A DNA stretch of 64,000 bases from Streptomyces litmocidini (GTDB lineage Bacteria > Actinomycetota > Actinomycetes > Streptomycetales > Streptomycetaceae), in NCBI RefSeq assembly GCF_014649755.1, contig NZ_BMTQ01000002.1:1-64000 (forward strand). Reading direction: 5' to 3'. The notes beneath the pieces are model-generated. The model was given only the letters and a program-made list of their open reading frames with translations. It was not told where the DNA came from and made no database searches. The position numbers were made by a program, and so were the translations under genes. Each line of letters opens with the position of its first letter. The stretch's first letter is position 1. Below, in pieces: positions 17,026 to 25,715 of this stretch.

Positions 17026-17147
17026 ACGGCCCGGCGCGCGGGGCGGCCCGGCACGAGGAGCGGCCCGGCACGAGGAGCGGCCCGGCACGAGGAGCGGCCC
17101 GGCACGAGACGGCCCGGCGCGAGGGGCGGCCCGGCACGAGGGGCGTC
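17026..17147. repeat. GC-rich 17-bp tandem repeat tract
   Basis: About seven units of CGGCCCGGCACGAGGAG and close variants lie head to tail just after the NsdA-like stop. Units at 17044, 17061 and 17078 are identical; flanking ones vary by a few bases or end in GGGG. The tract lies between co-directional genes and has no T-rich end, so it is probably slippage-generated spacer rather than a standard terminator. Confidence 0.9.
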
Positions 17148-17233
17148 CCCGAAGTGACGCGCGTCCCACGAGGTGGGCGTTTAGCCGCGTTGTCAGTGGG
17201 CCAGTGCACTATCGGGGACGGGAGGTGGCGCTG

Positions 17234-18418
17234 GTGTTTGACTGTGACGTGCTGGTGATCGGCGGTGGGATCGTCGGTCTGTCGACGGCGTACGCCCTGA
17301 CGCGCGCCGCTCCCGGCACCCGGGTCACGGTCCTGGAGAAGGAGCACGCCCTCGCGCGCCACCAGACCGGACGCAACAGCGGAGTGATCCACAGCGGGAT
17401 CTACTACCGGCCCGGGTCGCTCAAGGCGCGGTTCGCGGTCCAGGGCGCGGCCGAAATGGTCAAGTTCTGTGCGGAGTGGGGCATTCCGCACGAGGTGACG
17501 GGGAAGCTCATCGTCGCCACCACGCGCGAGGAACTGCCCCGGCTGCACGCGCTCGTGCAGCGCGGCAGGGAGAACGGCATCCCCGTGCGCGAGCTCGGCC
17601 CCGCGCAGATCAGCGAGTACGAGCCCCGGGTGCGGGGCCTCGCCGCGATCCACGTCGGCACGACCGGCATCTGCGACTACGGGGCGGTCGCGGAGCGGCT
17701 CGCCGAGTCCTCCGGGGCCCGGATCCTGTACGGCGCGGAGGTCACCGCCGTCGACCGGCGGCCGTTCGGCGTGGCCGTGGCGACCGCCGACGGGCGCGTG
17801 GTGCGGGCCAAGGTCCTGGTGAACTGCGCGGGGCTCCACTGCGACCGGATCGCCCGGCTCACCGGCGACGACCCGGGCATGCGGATCGTCCCCTTCCGGG
17901 GGGAGTACTACGAGCTCGCGGACCCGTCGCTGGTCAGGGGCCTGGTCTACCCGGTCCCGGACCCGGCCTTCCCCTTCCTCGGGGTGCACCTCACCCGGGG
18001 CATCGACGGCGGCGTCCACATCGGGCCCAACGCGGTCCCGGCCCTCGCGAAGGAGGGGTACGGCTGGTCCGTGGTCCGCCCGCGCGAACTGGGCGCCACC
18101 CTGGCGTGGCCCGGCTCGTGGGCGATCGCCCGCGAGCACTGGCGGTACGGGGCGGGCGAACTGCGCCGGTCGCTCTCGAAACGGGCCTTCACCGAAGCGG
18201 TGCGGCGACTGCTGCCGATCGTCGAGGAGTCCGACCTGCGGCGGGCGGCGCCGGGGGTGCGGGCGCAGGCGGTGCTGCGGGACGGGACGCTCGTCGACGA
18301 CTTCCTGATCCGCGAGGCGGCTCGGACGGTGCACGTCCTGAACGCGCCGTCGCCCGCGGCCACGGCTTCCCTGCCGATCGGGCGCGAGGTGGCGGCCCGG
18401 GCCCTGTCCCGCCTGTAG
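17234..18418 (+). CDS. lhgO: L-2-hydroxyglutarate oxidase (FAD-dependent)
   Basis: A 394-residue DAAO-fold flavoenzyme expected to oxidise L-2-hydroxyglutarate to 2-oxoglutarate and pass electrons to oxygen or the membrane quinone pool. It opens with the dinucleotide fold VLVIGGGIVGLSTAYALTR and an acidic strand end (VTVLEKE). The LhgO signature RHQTGRNSGVIHSGIYY follows directly. VNCAGLHCDRIA and the C-terminal HVLNAPSPAATASLPIG complete FAD binding. The GTG of VFDCDVLVIG has GGGAGG eight bases upstream; another GTG three codons earlier overlaps that site. Length is standard. It reads in the same direction as trmB, 53 bases downstream. Confidence 0.9.
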   Translation: MFDCDVLVIGGGIVGLSTAYALTRAAPGTRVTVLEKEHALARHQTGRNSGVIHSGIYYRPGSLKARFAVQGAAEMVKFCAEWGIPHEVTGKLIVATTREELPRLHALVQRGRENGIPVRELGPAQISEYEPRVRGLAAIHVGTTGICDYGAVAERLAESSGARILYGAEVTAVDRRPFGVAVATADGRVVRAKVLVNCAGLHCDRIARLTGDDPGMRIVPFRGEYYELADPSLVRGLVYPVPDPAFPFLGVHLTRGIDGGVHIGPNAVPALAKEGYGWSVVRPRELGATLAWPGSWAIAREHWRYGAGELRRSLSKRAFTEAVRRLLPIVEESDLRRAAPGVRAQAVLRDGTLVDDFLIREAARTVHVLNAPSPAATASLPIGREVAARALSRL

Positions 18419-18471
18419 CCCGCCGGGTGCGGAGGCCCTTCTCCCGGGTCCGCCGTAGAATCGGCCGCATT

Positions 18472-19266
18472 GTGTCTGAGCAGATTGAGAACGGCCCGCA
18501 GCCCGTCGCCGCCCCCGTACAGCCCGTCGCGCGGCGGGGCAGCCGGATGTTCGCCCCCGGCGAGGGACCCATGCCCGATCCCGCCGGGGCCCACCACGAG
18601 CGGCGGATCCGCAGCTTCCAGCCGCGTCGCAGCCGCGTCACGTACGGGCAGGCCGAGGCCATGCTGAAGCGGTGGCCCGACTGGGGGCTCGACATCGACG
18701 GCAAGCGGGTCCTCGACCTCGAAGAGATGTTCGAGGGGCTTCCGGTCGTCCTGGAGATCGGCTTCGGCATGGGCGAGGCGACGGCCCAGATGGCGGCCGC
18801 CGATCCCGGGACCGGGATCCTCGCCGTGGACGTGCACACCCCGGGCCAGGGCAACCTGCTGGGCCTCGCCGACCGGAACGGTCTGACCAACGTCCGGGTC
18901 GCCAACGGCGACGCGGTCATCCTGCTGCGCGAGATGCTCCGGGACGCGTCCCTCGACGGCTGCCGGGTCTACTTCCCGGACCCGTGGCCCAAGGCGCGCC
19001 ACCACAAGCGGCGGCTCATCCAGCCCGAGTTCCTCAGCCTCCTGGCGCCGCGGATGAAGCCCGGGGCCGTGCTGCACTGCGCCACCGACTGGGAGGAGTA
19101 CGCCGAGCAGATGCTCGAGGTGCTCTCCGCGCATCCGGACTACGAGAACACGCAGGCCGACGGCGGCTACGCGCCCCGCCCCGACTTCCGTCCCCTCACC
19201 CGCTTCGAGGGGCAGGGCCTCGACAAGGGGCACGTCGTCCACGACCTGCTCTTCCGGAGGAAGTGA
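18472..19266 (+). CDS. trmB: tRNA (guanine-N7-)-methyltransferase
   Basis: A 264-residue SAM-dependent enzyme that makes m7G46 in the variable loop of tRNAs. The SAM-binding motif is VVLEIGFGMGEATAQMA (about 93-110), with acidic residues in ILAVDVHTPG. The diagnostic TrmB motif VYFPDPWPKARHHKRRL lies near 165. The C-terminal PDFRPLTRFEGQGLDKGHVV also fits. A Pro-rich extension of about 50 residues, common in actinomycetes, precedes the core. The GTG of VSEQIENG was chosen as the first start giving that form; its ribosome site is poor. Confidence 0.95.
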   Translation: MSEQIENGPQPVAAPVQPVARRGSRMFAPGEGPMPDPAGAHHERRIRSFQPRRSRVTYGQAEAMLKRWPDWGLDIDGKRVLDLEEMFEGLPVVLEIGFGMGEATAQMAAADPGTGILAVDVHTPGQGNLLGLADRNGLTNVRVANGDAVILLREMLRDASLDGCRVYFPDPWPKARHHKRRLIQPEFLSLLAPRMKPGAVLHCATDWEEYAEQMLEVLSAHPDYENTQADGGYAPRPDFRPLTRFEGQGLDKGHVVHDLLFRRK

Positions 19267-19271
19267 CCCCC

Positions 19272-19295
19272 GGGGCCCGTGGGCTCCGGGGCCCC
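19272..19295 (+). terminator. possible terminator hairpin after trmB
   Basis: GGGGCCC (19272-19278) pairs with GGGCCCC (19289-19295) around a 10-base loop, six bases past the trmB stop. No T-tract follows, so function as a terminator is tentative. Confidence 0.35.
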
Positions 19296-19347
19296 GACCC
19301 GCATATCCCCGTCGCCGGTGTCGGTGCGGGTCGTTAGGGTCGCTCAC

Positions 19348-20679
19348 GTGTCGAACTTCGCCACCGGCGCCCCGCCGGACGCCGCTCCCGTCCCGTACCG
19401 GGACACCGAGGAGCCGGCCTTCCCCGCCGCCGCCGACCGGTCCCAGTGGCGCTACCGGCCCCGCCGGGCCTTCTGGCGCAGCCGGCTGGTCCGCGCGGTC
19501 GCCGTCGTGACGCTGCTCGCGCTCTGCGCCCTGGTCATCCTGGCGCTGGTCCGCGAGCAGACCGGCACGCGGGGCTTCCTCGTGGGCCTGGGCCTGGCCG
19601 TGCTTCCCGTACCGCTGCTGATGTCGGCGTTCCGATGGCTCGACCGGGTCGAGCCGAGCCCCTGGAAGAACGTGCTGTTCGCCTTCGCCTGGGGAGCCTT
19701 CGCCGCCGCGCTCGTCGCGATCCTGGCGAACTCCTTCGCGGTCCGCTGGATCGCCGCCACCACGGCCGATCCGGACTCCGCCGACACCCTCGGAGCCACC
19801 TTCGTCGCCCCGGTGGTGGAGGAGAGCGCGAAGGCCGCGGCGATCCTGCTGCTGTTCCTGTTCCGCAGACGGGACTTCGGCGGTCTCGTCGACGGGGTCG
19901 TGGTCGCCGGTTTCACCGCGACCGGCTTCGCCTTCACCGAGAACATCCTCTACCTGGGGAACGCCTTCGGCGAGGACCAGGAGTTCGGTGCCTCGGGGCT
20001 CGGTTCGGTGACCGCGGCGACCTTCTTCGTACGGGCCGTGATGTCGCCGTTCGCGCATCCGCTGTTCACCGTGCTCACCGGCATCGGTTTCGGCTTCGCC
20101 GCCCTCGCGCCGCGCGGGAAGCGGCTGCGCCGGGTGCTGCTGCCCCTGGCCGGGCTGCTGCTCGCCATGGGCCTGCACTCCACCTGGAACGGCTCGGCCA
20201 CCCTCGGCGGCCCGCTGGCCTTCTACGCGGTGTACGGGGCGCTCATGGTCCCGGCCTTCGGGCTGCTGACCTGGCTGGCGGTGTGGAGCCGGCAGCGCGA
20301 GCTGCGCACGATATCCGGGGTGCTCCCGGCGTACGCGGCGGCCGGCTGGCTCGCGCCCGCCGAGCCGCTCGCGCTGTCCTCGATGCGCGCCCGGCAGGTG
20401 GCCCGCTCGTTCGCCGCCCGGACGTACGGGCCGTCGGCCGCGCGGGCGGTCGGCGAGTACGAGTCCTTCGCGACGACCCTCGCGTTCCTGCGGGACCGGG
20501 CTCGGCGCGGCACGGCGGGGCCCGACTTCCCGGCCCGGGAGCAGGAGCTGCTGCACCACCTGTGGCAGCGTCGCGAGGTCGCCTCCCCGGCCCTCACGTA
20601 CGCGGCCCGGGTGACGGGCCGGGCCTGGGCGCCGCCGCAGTACCTGGACTACGACGGCTACAACCCGTACCGCAGCTAG
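19348..20679 (+). CDS. PrsW-family intramembrane metalloprotease
   Basis: A 443-residue membrane protein with about eight hydrophobic helices between residues 45 and 300, then a soluble helical tail. PrsW-family motifs are present: the double glutamate VVEESAKAAAILLLF, then GFAFTENILYL, then the histidine segments SPFAHPLFTVLTGIG and MGLHSTWNG. In Bacillus, PrsW cleaves an anti-sigma factor within the membrane, so a role in signalling proteolysis is plausible but the substrate is unknown. The GTG of VSNFATGAP was chosen with TAGGGT upstream. The stop overlaps the convergent aldo/keto reductase gene by four bases. Confidence 0.88.
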   Translation: MSNFATGAPPDAAPVPYRDTEEPAFPAAADRSQWRYRPRRAFWRSRLVRAVAVVTLLALCALVILALVREQTGTRGFLVGLGLAVLPVPLLMSAFRWLDRVEPSPWKNVLFAFAWGAFAAALVAILANSFAVRWIAATTADPDSADTLGATFVAPVVEESAKAAAILLLFLFRRRDFGGLVDGVVVAGFTATGFAFTENILYLGNAFGEDQEFGASGLGSVTAATFFVRAVMSPFAHPLFTVLTGIGFGFAALAPRGKRLRRVLLPLAGLLLAMGLHSTWNGSATLGGPLAFYAVYGALMVPAFGLLTWLAVWSRQRELRTISGVLPAYAAAGWLAPAEPLALSSMRARQVARSFAARTYGPSAARAVGEYESFATTLAFLRDRARRGTAGPDFPAREQELLHHLWQRREVASPALTYAARVTGRAWAPPQYLDYDGYNPYRS

Positions 20680-21623
20680 ACCGCGGAGGCCTCCGTGAGG
20701 AGGGTCATTTCGGCCTCCGTGAGGGTGAGGCCGGCGGCCGCGACGAGGGCCGGCAGCTGGTCGACCGTGCGGGCCGAGGCGATCGGCGCGGCGACGGTCG
20801 GGCGGGAGGCGAGCCAGGCGAGGGCGACCGTGGCGGGCTCCGCTCCGTGGGCCTCGGCGACCGTGTCGAGGGCGGAGAGCACGGCCCGGCCCCGCTCGGT
20901 TTCCAGGTGCTTGGCGGCGCCGGCGGAGCGGACGCTGTCGACGTCGGCGCCGGGGCGGTACTTGCCGGTGAGGAAGCCGGCCGCGAGCCCGTAGTACGGG
21001 ACGGCGGAGAGTCCGGCGTGCTCGACGACCTTCAGGAGCGGGCCCTCGTAGGTGTCGCGCGAGACCAGGTTGTAGTGCGGCTGGAGGGCGACGTAGCGGG
21101 CGAGGCCCTCGGCCTCGGCGAAGTCGAGGGAGGCGCGCAGCCGCTCGGGGGAGATGTTGGAGGCGGCGACGGCGCGCACCTTGCCGTCCCTCACCAGCTG
21201 GTCGAGGGCGGTGACGATCTCCTCGACGGGGACGGACTCGTCGTCGAAGTGGGTGTAGTAGAGGTCGATGTGGTCGGTGCCGAGGCGGCGGAGCGACTCC
21301 TCTGCGGCCGCCTTGATGGTGGGGGCGGAGAGGCCCTTGAAGCGGGGGTGGGCGCCGCCCTTGGTGGCGACGACGATGTCGGAGCGGTTGCCCCGGGAGG
21401 CGAGCCAGCGGCCGATGACGGTCTCGGACTCGCCGCCCTCGTTGCCCTCGGCCCAGGCCGAGTAGACATCGGCGGAGTCGACGAAGTTGCCGCCCGCGGC
21501 GGCGTAGGCGTCGAGGACGGCGAAGGACTGCTGTTCGTCGGCGGTCCAGCCGAAGACGTTGCCGCCCAGGGCGACGGGGAAGACGTGCAGGTCGGAGGTG
21601 CCCAGTCGGCGCAGAGAGGTCAT
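20676..21623 (-). CDS. aldo/keto reductase
   Basis: A 315-residue NADPH-dependent TIM-barrel oxidoreductase. Family features in order are FVDSADVYSAWAEGNEGGESE (catalytic Asp and Tyr), IVVATKGG (catalytic Lys), HIDLYYTHFDD (catalytic His), AASNISPERL, and the coenzyme-binding end PTVAAPIASARTVDQLPALV. It resembles the YajO/Tas-like subgroup acting on small aldehydes or ketones; the natural substrate cannot be told. The ATG of MTSLRRLGTSDL is the natural start. It overlaps the prsW-like gene tail to tail. Confidence 0.92.
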   Translation of the reverse strand: MTSLRRLGTSDLHVFPVALGGNVFGWTADEQQSFAVLDAYAAAGGNFVDSADVYSAWAEGNEGGESETVIGRWLASRGNRSDIVVATKGGAHPRFKGLSAPTIKAAAEESLRRLGTDHIDLYYTHFDDESVPVEEIVTALDQLVRDGKVRAVAASNISPERLRASLDFAEAEGLARYVALQPHYNLVSRDTYEGPLLKVVEHAGLSAVPYYGLAAGFLTGKYRPGADVDSVRSAGAAKHLETERGRAVLSALDTVAEAHGAEPATVALAWLASRPTVAAPIASARTVDQLPALVAAAGLTLTEAEMTLLTEASAV

Positions 21624-21675
21624 ACGTGATTCAACCGTTCCCGCCGCCGGGCCTATTCCGCCGATCGTCGGGGGT

Positions 21676-22767
21676 TCAGAGGCTCAGGCCCTTGGAACGG
21701 AGCCAGGAGGCCGGGTCGATGCCGTCGCCACCGGCGGTGTGGACCTCCATGTGGAGGTGGGCGCCGGTGACGTTGCCGGTGGCTCCGACGCGGCCGACGG
21801 TCTCGCCGGTGGAGACGGTCTGGCCGGCGCTGACCAGCATGGACGAGAGGTGGCAGTACCAGACCTCGGTGCCGTCCTCCAGCTCCAGGACGATCCGGTA
21901 GCCGTAGGAACCGGACCAGCCGGCCGACTTGACGGTCGCGCCGTGGACCGCCTTGAGCGGGGTGCCCGTGGGGGCGGCGAAGTCGAGGCCGGTGTGGTAG
22001 CCGGAGGACCACATCGAGCCGGACTGCATGTAGGTGGCGGTGAGGGTGTACGAGGAGACCGGCAGCGAGTAGCTGGCGGCGAGCTGGGCGAGGCGCTCGG
22101 CCTCGGCCTTCGCCTTGGCCTCCGCTTCGGCCTTCGCCTTGGCTTCCGCCTCGGCCTTCGCCTTCGCCTCGGCGGCCGCCTTCTCCGCGGCGGCCTCCTT
22201 GGCCACGGCCTCCGCGGCGGCCTTCTCGGCCGCGGTCTTCTCCGCGGCGGCCTTCTCGGCGGCGTCGGCGGAGGCCTGCTGCTGCTCGGCCTGCTGGAGG
22301 ATGCGGGCGCGCAGGGCCTCGCCCGCGGCGGGGGCGGCGGCCTGCTCGGTGTGCTCGTCGGCCGCGGTGGTGTAGGTGGCGGCGGTGAGCGGGTTCGGGT
22401 TGGCGCGGTCCGCGGTGACGGGCGCGCTGTGCTCCTCGGGAAGGAGGTCGCCGACGCCGGGGAGGTCGTGGGCGTCCGGCAGGCCCAGGTCGGGGAGGTC
22501 CGGCAGCGATATGGAGACCGGGGGCTTCTCCTGCGCGGTGGCGAGGCCGCCCGCGCCGACGGCCGCGATGACGCCGACGCCGAGGACGGTGGAGGAGCGG
22601 GCGAAGTTGGAGCGCTGCTTGACGACCCGGTGCCGGCCGCCGGAGCGGTTCTCGGCGCGGAGGGAGCCCTCGGTGGGGTTCCACTCGGTGTCGGAGGCGG
22701 CGGCGGGGCCCGCACCGCCACCGAACGCGTCGAAGGGGGCTTCGGGTGCGGGAGTGTTGGACGCCAC
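21676..22767 (-). CDS. M23-family peptidoglycan endopeptidase under c-di-AMP riboswitch control
   Basis: A 363-residue exported cell-wall hydrolase. A basic cytoplasmic end leads to a membrane/signal helix near SSTVLGVGVIAAVGAGGLATA. An Ala/Lys/Glu coiled coil (about 140-235, repeated AEAKAKAEAE) follows. The LytM/M23 domain (about 255-350) keeps the zinc ligands in GYHTGLDFAAP and GAHLHMEVHT. It would cut peptide cross-links during growth, spore formation or germination. The GTG of VASNTPAPEAP was chosen with GGAG about ten bases upstream, placing it just after the riboswitch. The leader, not a repressor, is the visible control element. Confidence 0.93.
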   Translation of the reverse strand: MASNTPAPEAPFDAFGGGAGPAAASDTEWNPTEGSLRAENRSGGRHRVVKQRSNFARSSTVLGVGVIAAVGAGGLATAQEKPPVSISLPDLPDLGLPDAHDLPGVGDLLPEEHSAPVTADRANPNPLTAATYTTAADEHTEQAAAPAAGEALRARILQQAEQQQASADAAEKAAAEKTAAEKAAAEAVAKEAAAEKAAAEAKAKAEAEAKAKAEAEAKAKAEAERLAQLAASYSLPVSSYTLTATYMQSGSMWSSGYHTGLDFAAPTGTPLKAVHGATVKSAGWSGSYGYRIVLELEDGTEVWYCHLSSMLVSAGQTVSTGETVGRVGATGNVTGAHLHMEVHTAGGDGIDPASWLRSKGLSL

Positions 22768-22791
22768 GGGGGCGCGCTCCTTTCCTTCCTT

Positions 22792-22945
22792 CTCGCCTAC
22801 CGGGTTAGCTGACGGGTTCGGAGCAGGAAGGTCTCCTACGGGCTCGACCGCGCGCGTGCGTGGTTCGCACGGGTGCGAAGGGGCCCGATTCACCCCAAGT
22901 GGTGGTTCCCCGGTTCCTTTTCAGGATTCGGCGCGTGCGCACGGT
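22792..22945 (-). promoter_or_regulatory. ydaO-type c-di-AMP riboswitch
   Basis: On the minus strand the leader contains the hallmark blocks of the ydaO/yuaA aptamer in order: CGCCGAATCCTGAAAAGG, GGGGAACCACCACTTGGGGT followed by GAATCGGGCC, a variable hairpin, then CCGAACCCGTCAGCTAACCC and GGTAGGCG closing P1. In actinomycetes this class sits before genes for cell-wall hydrolases and resuscitation factors, and c-di-AMP turns expression off. Only about 25 bases separate the 3' end of the aptamer from the GTG start, and the Shine-Dalgarno lies in that gap. Control by hiding the ribosome site is therefore possible, besides transcription termination. Confidence 0.93.
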
Positions 22946-23155
22946 GCCGCCTCTTGCGGCGGCTGGGACGACCGCGCTGCGTTATCGAACGTTAATAGAC
23001 AGGGGGTCCCGATTCCAAGCCGTTCCCCTTGATCATTCATTGAATTGAGGGCGTATCGCCCGAGTTGACCCCCCTTCAGAGAGGCGCAAGGGGGGAAGGG
23101 TGAAACCTTCGCGATCTGACGTTATGTCAATTGTTATCGCAGTGACACCTCTCGA
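22946..23155 (-). other. promoter-containing gap upstream of the riboswitch
   Basis: This segment is more AT-rich than its surroundings. On the minus strand it carries TTGACA (complement of 23126-23131) and TTGGAA (complement of 23013-23018) with TATTAA 15 bases further on. One of these probably drives the riboswitch transcript, but I cannot decide which. No gene is seen. Confidence 0.4.
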
Positions 23156-24367
23156 CTACGCCTGGTGACCGGGCCCGCCCGGCGGCACCACCGGCATCGT
23201 CCGGCGCCGTTCGGGCTGCCCCGTCGCCGGGCGGCTCAGCGCGAGCAGCGCCATGTCGTCCGTCGACCCGCCGCCGGTGTGGAGCCGTACGTCGCCCACG
23301 AGCGCGTCGAGCAGCTCCTCGGGTCCCGGGAAGATCCGTCCGGCGAGGCGCGCCGCCGGATCGTAGAAGACGCCCTGCGCGTTCCGCGCCTCCGAGAGGC
23401 CGTCCGTGTAGAAGAGCAGCGTCGCGCCCGGCGGGAACGGTCGCGCCTCCGCCCGGTCCGGCCACGCCGCCAGGTCGCCCATGCCGAGGGGCAGCGCCGC
23501 CTCGCCCGGCTCCAGCGTCTCGAGCCCCCCGTCCGCGTGCAGCATCAGCGGCGGCGGGTGCCCCCGGTTGACGACCCGTACGAAACCGCCGAAGGTCCCG
23601 CTCCCGTCGGCACGCGGGATCTCTGCCAGGACGGCCGTGGTGAACCCCTCGAAGGCGTCGAGGCCGTGCCGGCGGGTGCCCTCCCGGGCCAGGGCCCGTT
23701 CCAGGCGCTGCGCCACCCCCTCCAGGGTCCGCTCCTGCTCGGCCGCCTCCCGGAAGGCCCCGATGACGATGGCGACGGCCTCGACCGCGTCCATCCCCTT
23801 GCCCCGGACGTCCCCGACCACGAGCCGCACCCCGTGCGGGGTGTCCTGGACCGCGAACAGGTCGCCGCCGATGAACGCGTCGGCCTGCGCCGCCTCGTAC
23901 CGCGCCGCGCACTGCAGTCCGCCGATCCGCTCGGCGGGCGTCGGCAGCACCGCCTTCTGCGCGGTCTCGGCGATGACCCGCGCCGAGGCGAGCCGCTCGC
24001 CGCTGCGGCGCACGACCCGGTTGATGAGGAGGGCGAGCACGGAGACGGTGACCACGGTCAGGGTCTCCGTGAGCGCCGGGACCTCGTCGGCCGTGCCGTT
24101 GTAGAAGTGCAGCCCCACGGAGGCGAGGACGGCGCCGATCCCGGTGAGGAGGGTGGTCAGCGTCGAGAAGAAGGGCGCGGCGATCAGCGGGGCGGCGGAG
24201 AAGAGCGGCGACGCCGTGTACGCGGGCGGGGTCGCCAGGTCGAAGACGACACCGCCCGCGATGACCAGCGGGGGCAGCGCGCGGATGAACCGCCGGGCAC
24301 CGCCGTACTCGGGGCGGCCCTCGCCGTCCCGCCGTCCTCCGCCCGCCGCTCCTAGGGGGTGCCCCAC
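23156..24367 (-). CDS. membrane-anchored SpoIIE/RsbU-type PP2C phosphatase
   Basis: 403 residues. Three or four hydrophobic segments (about 30-118, from FIRALPPLVIAGGVVF to VVTVSVLALLINRVV) are followed by a PP2C domain (about 145-390). Its metal-binding motifs are FIGGDLFAV, GDVRGKGMDAV, FYTDGLSEARN and STDDMALLALS. It should dephosphorylate an anti-anti-sigma or similar phosphoprotein in response to a membrane signal; no partner is encoded nearby. The start is a GTG with GGAG seven bases upstream. It is the second such phosphatase in the window but lacks the PAS and ATPase parts of the first. Confidence 0.92.
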   Translation of the reverse strand: MGHPLGAAGGGRRDGEGRPEYGGARRFIRALPPLVIAGGVVFDLATPPAYTASPLFSAAPLIAAPFFSTLTTLLTGIGAVLASVGLHFYNGTADEVPALTETLTVVTVSVLALLINRVVRRSGERLASARVIAETAQKAVLPTPAERIGGLQCAARYEAAQADAFIGGDLFAVQDTPHGVRLVVGDVRGKGMDAVEAVAIVIGAFREAAEQERTLEGVAQRLERALAREGTRRHGLDAFEGFTTAVLAEIPRADGSGTFGGFVRVVNRGHPPPLMLHADGGLETLEPGEAALPLGMGDLAAWPDRAEARPFPPGATLLFYTDGLSEARNAQGVFYDPAARLAGRIFPGPEELLDALVGDVRLHTGGGSTDDMALLALSRPATGQPERRRTMPVVPPGGPGHQA

Positions 24368-24476
24368 CTGTGCTCTCCTGCCCGGTCCGACCCGGCCGCG
24401 GTCCGCGCCGCGCCCTCCCAGGGTGGCCGCCGCCGCCCGCGGCGGCGACTCCCACGGGGCCGAGTGGCGTACGGGG

Positions 24477-25715
24477 TCAGCCGGCCGCGAGCCGCCCGCC
24501 CCGGGCGAGGATCTCCATCGCCGCCGCGCAGCCCAGGCCCACCGCGCACAGCGCGAGCCACGGCGCCGCCGACCAGCCGGTGACGTCGAGGAGCGCGCCG
24601 GTCCCCAGGTTCCCGAGGGTGATCCCGATCCCGCACACCGTGTTGTAGAGCCCGTAGTGGGTGGCCACCCAGCGCCCCCGGGAGAGGGCGACGACCGTGT
24701 CCATCTCGTACGGGTAGAGCACCGCGTTCGCGACGGCCAGGACCGCCGCGCACAGCAGCAGTCCCACCGGCCCCCGGCCCAGGGCGGCCGGGGCGAGGAA
24801 GGCCCCGCCCATCAGCGCGAGCCCGAGGACGAGACACCGCTCCCGGCTGAGCCGGCGCCGGGTCCAGGCCGTGATCCGCAGCTGCCCGGCGAGCGCGACG
24901 AGCGCCGAGACGACGAACAGCGCGGTCGTCGTGCCCGTGCCGCCCGCCGCGAGCGGCAGCGCCAGATAGACCTGGAAGTAGAGCACGTACGAGCCGGTCA
25001 TGGCGAGCGAGAAGAGCCAGAAGGTGCGGTGGGAGAGCACCGTGCGGAACTGCCCCCGCGCTCCCTCCTCCCCCGCAGGACCGGCGGCCTCCCCGGCAGG
25101 ACCCGCGGAGGCCCGTACGGGCAGGTGCCGGAGCTGTACGACGGTCAGGCCGGCGAACAGCACCGCCGCGACCACGCACGTCAGCCGGAACGACACCCCC
25201 GTCAGGGCCACCCCGACGAGCGGTCCGAGCAGGATGCCCGCCTGGTAGTACGCGTTGAACAGCGCGAAGGCCTCCACCCGGCGCTCCTCCCCCGCCTCCG
25301 CCGCGAGACAGGCCCGCACGGCGGGGTTGAACAGGGCCCCCGCGAGACCCGTCGCGAGCGAGGCCGCGATCAGGGTCGGCAGCGACTGCGCGAAGGCGAG
25401 CGCCCCGAAGCCGACCGTCCGCAGCGCGCAGCCGGCCACGATGAGCGGCTTGAAGCCCAGCCGGTCGGCGAGCGCCCCGCCGACGAGGAACATGCCCTGC
25501 TGGGAGAGGTTCCGGGCGCCGAGGACGAGACCGACGGCCCAGGCGGCCATGCCGAGCCCGTCCGCGAGGTGCGCGGCCAGGTACGGCATGAGCATGTAGA
25601 AGCCGAGGTTGATGGTGAGCTGGTTGAGGAAGAGGAGCCGTACGGCCGGATCGAAGGTGCGCGTCTGCCTCCAGACGCCCCCGGCCTTCGCGCGCGTGGT
25701 CGCCGTCGTCGTCAT
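24477..25715 (-). CDS. MFS transporter coupled to a cysteine-synthase-like gene
   Basis: A 412-residue permease with about twelve hydrophobic segments. It has the MFS loop [17 protein letters not shown] after helix 2 and a hydrophilic central loop ([19 protein letters not shown]). Its ATG overlaps the TGA of the upstream PLP-enzyme gene as ATGA, so the two are translationally coupled. It probably exports or imports the product or substrate of that enzyme. The substrate itself is unknown. Confidence 0.9.
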   Translation of the reverse strand: MTTTATTRAKAGGVWRQTRTFDPAVRLLFLNQLTINLGFYMLMPYLAAHLADGLGMAAWAVGLVLGARNLSQQGMFLVGGALADRLGFKPLIVAGCALRTVGFGALAFAQSLPTLIAASLATGLAGALFNPAVRACLAAEAGEERRVEAFALFNAYYQAGILLGPLVGVALTGVSFRLTCVVAAVLFAGLTVVQLRHLPVRASAGPAGEAAGPAGEEGARGQFRTVLSHRTFWLFSLAMTGSYVLYFQVYLALPLAAGGTGTTTALFVVSALVALAGQLRITAWTRRRLSRERCLVLGLALMGGAFLAPAALGRGPVGLLLCAAVLAVANAVLYPYEMDTVVALSRGRWVATHYGLYNTVCGIGITLGNLGTGALLDVTGWSAAPWLALCAVGLGCAAAMEILARGGRLAAG

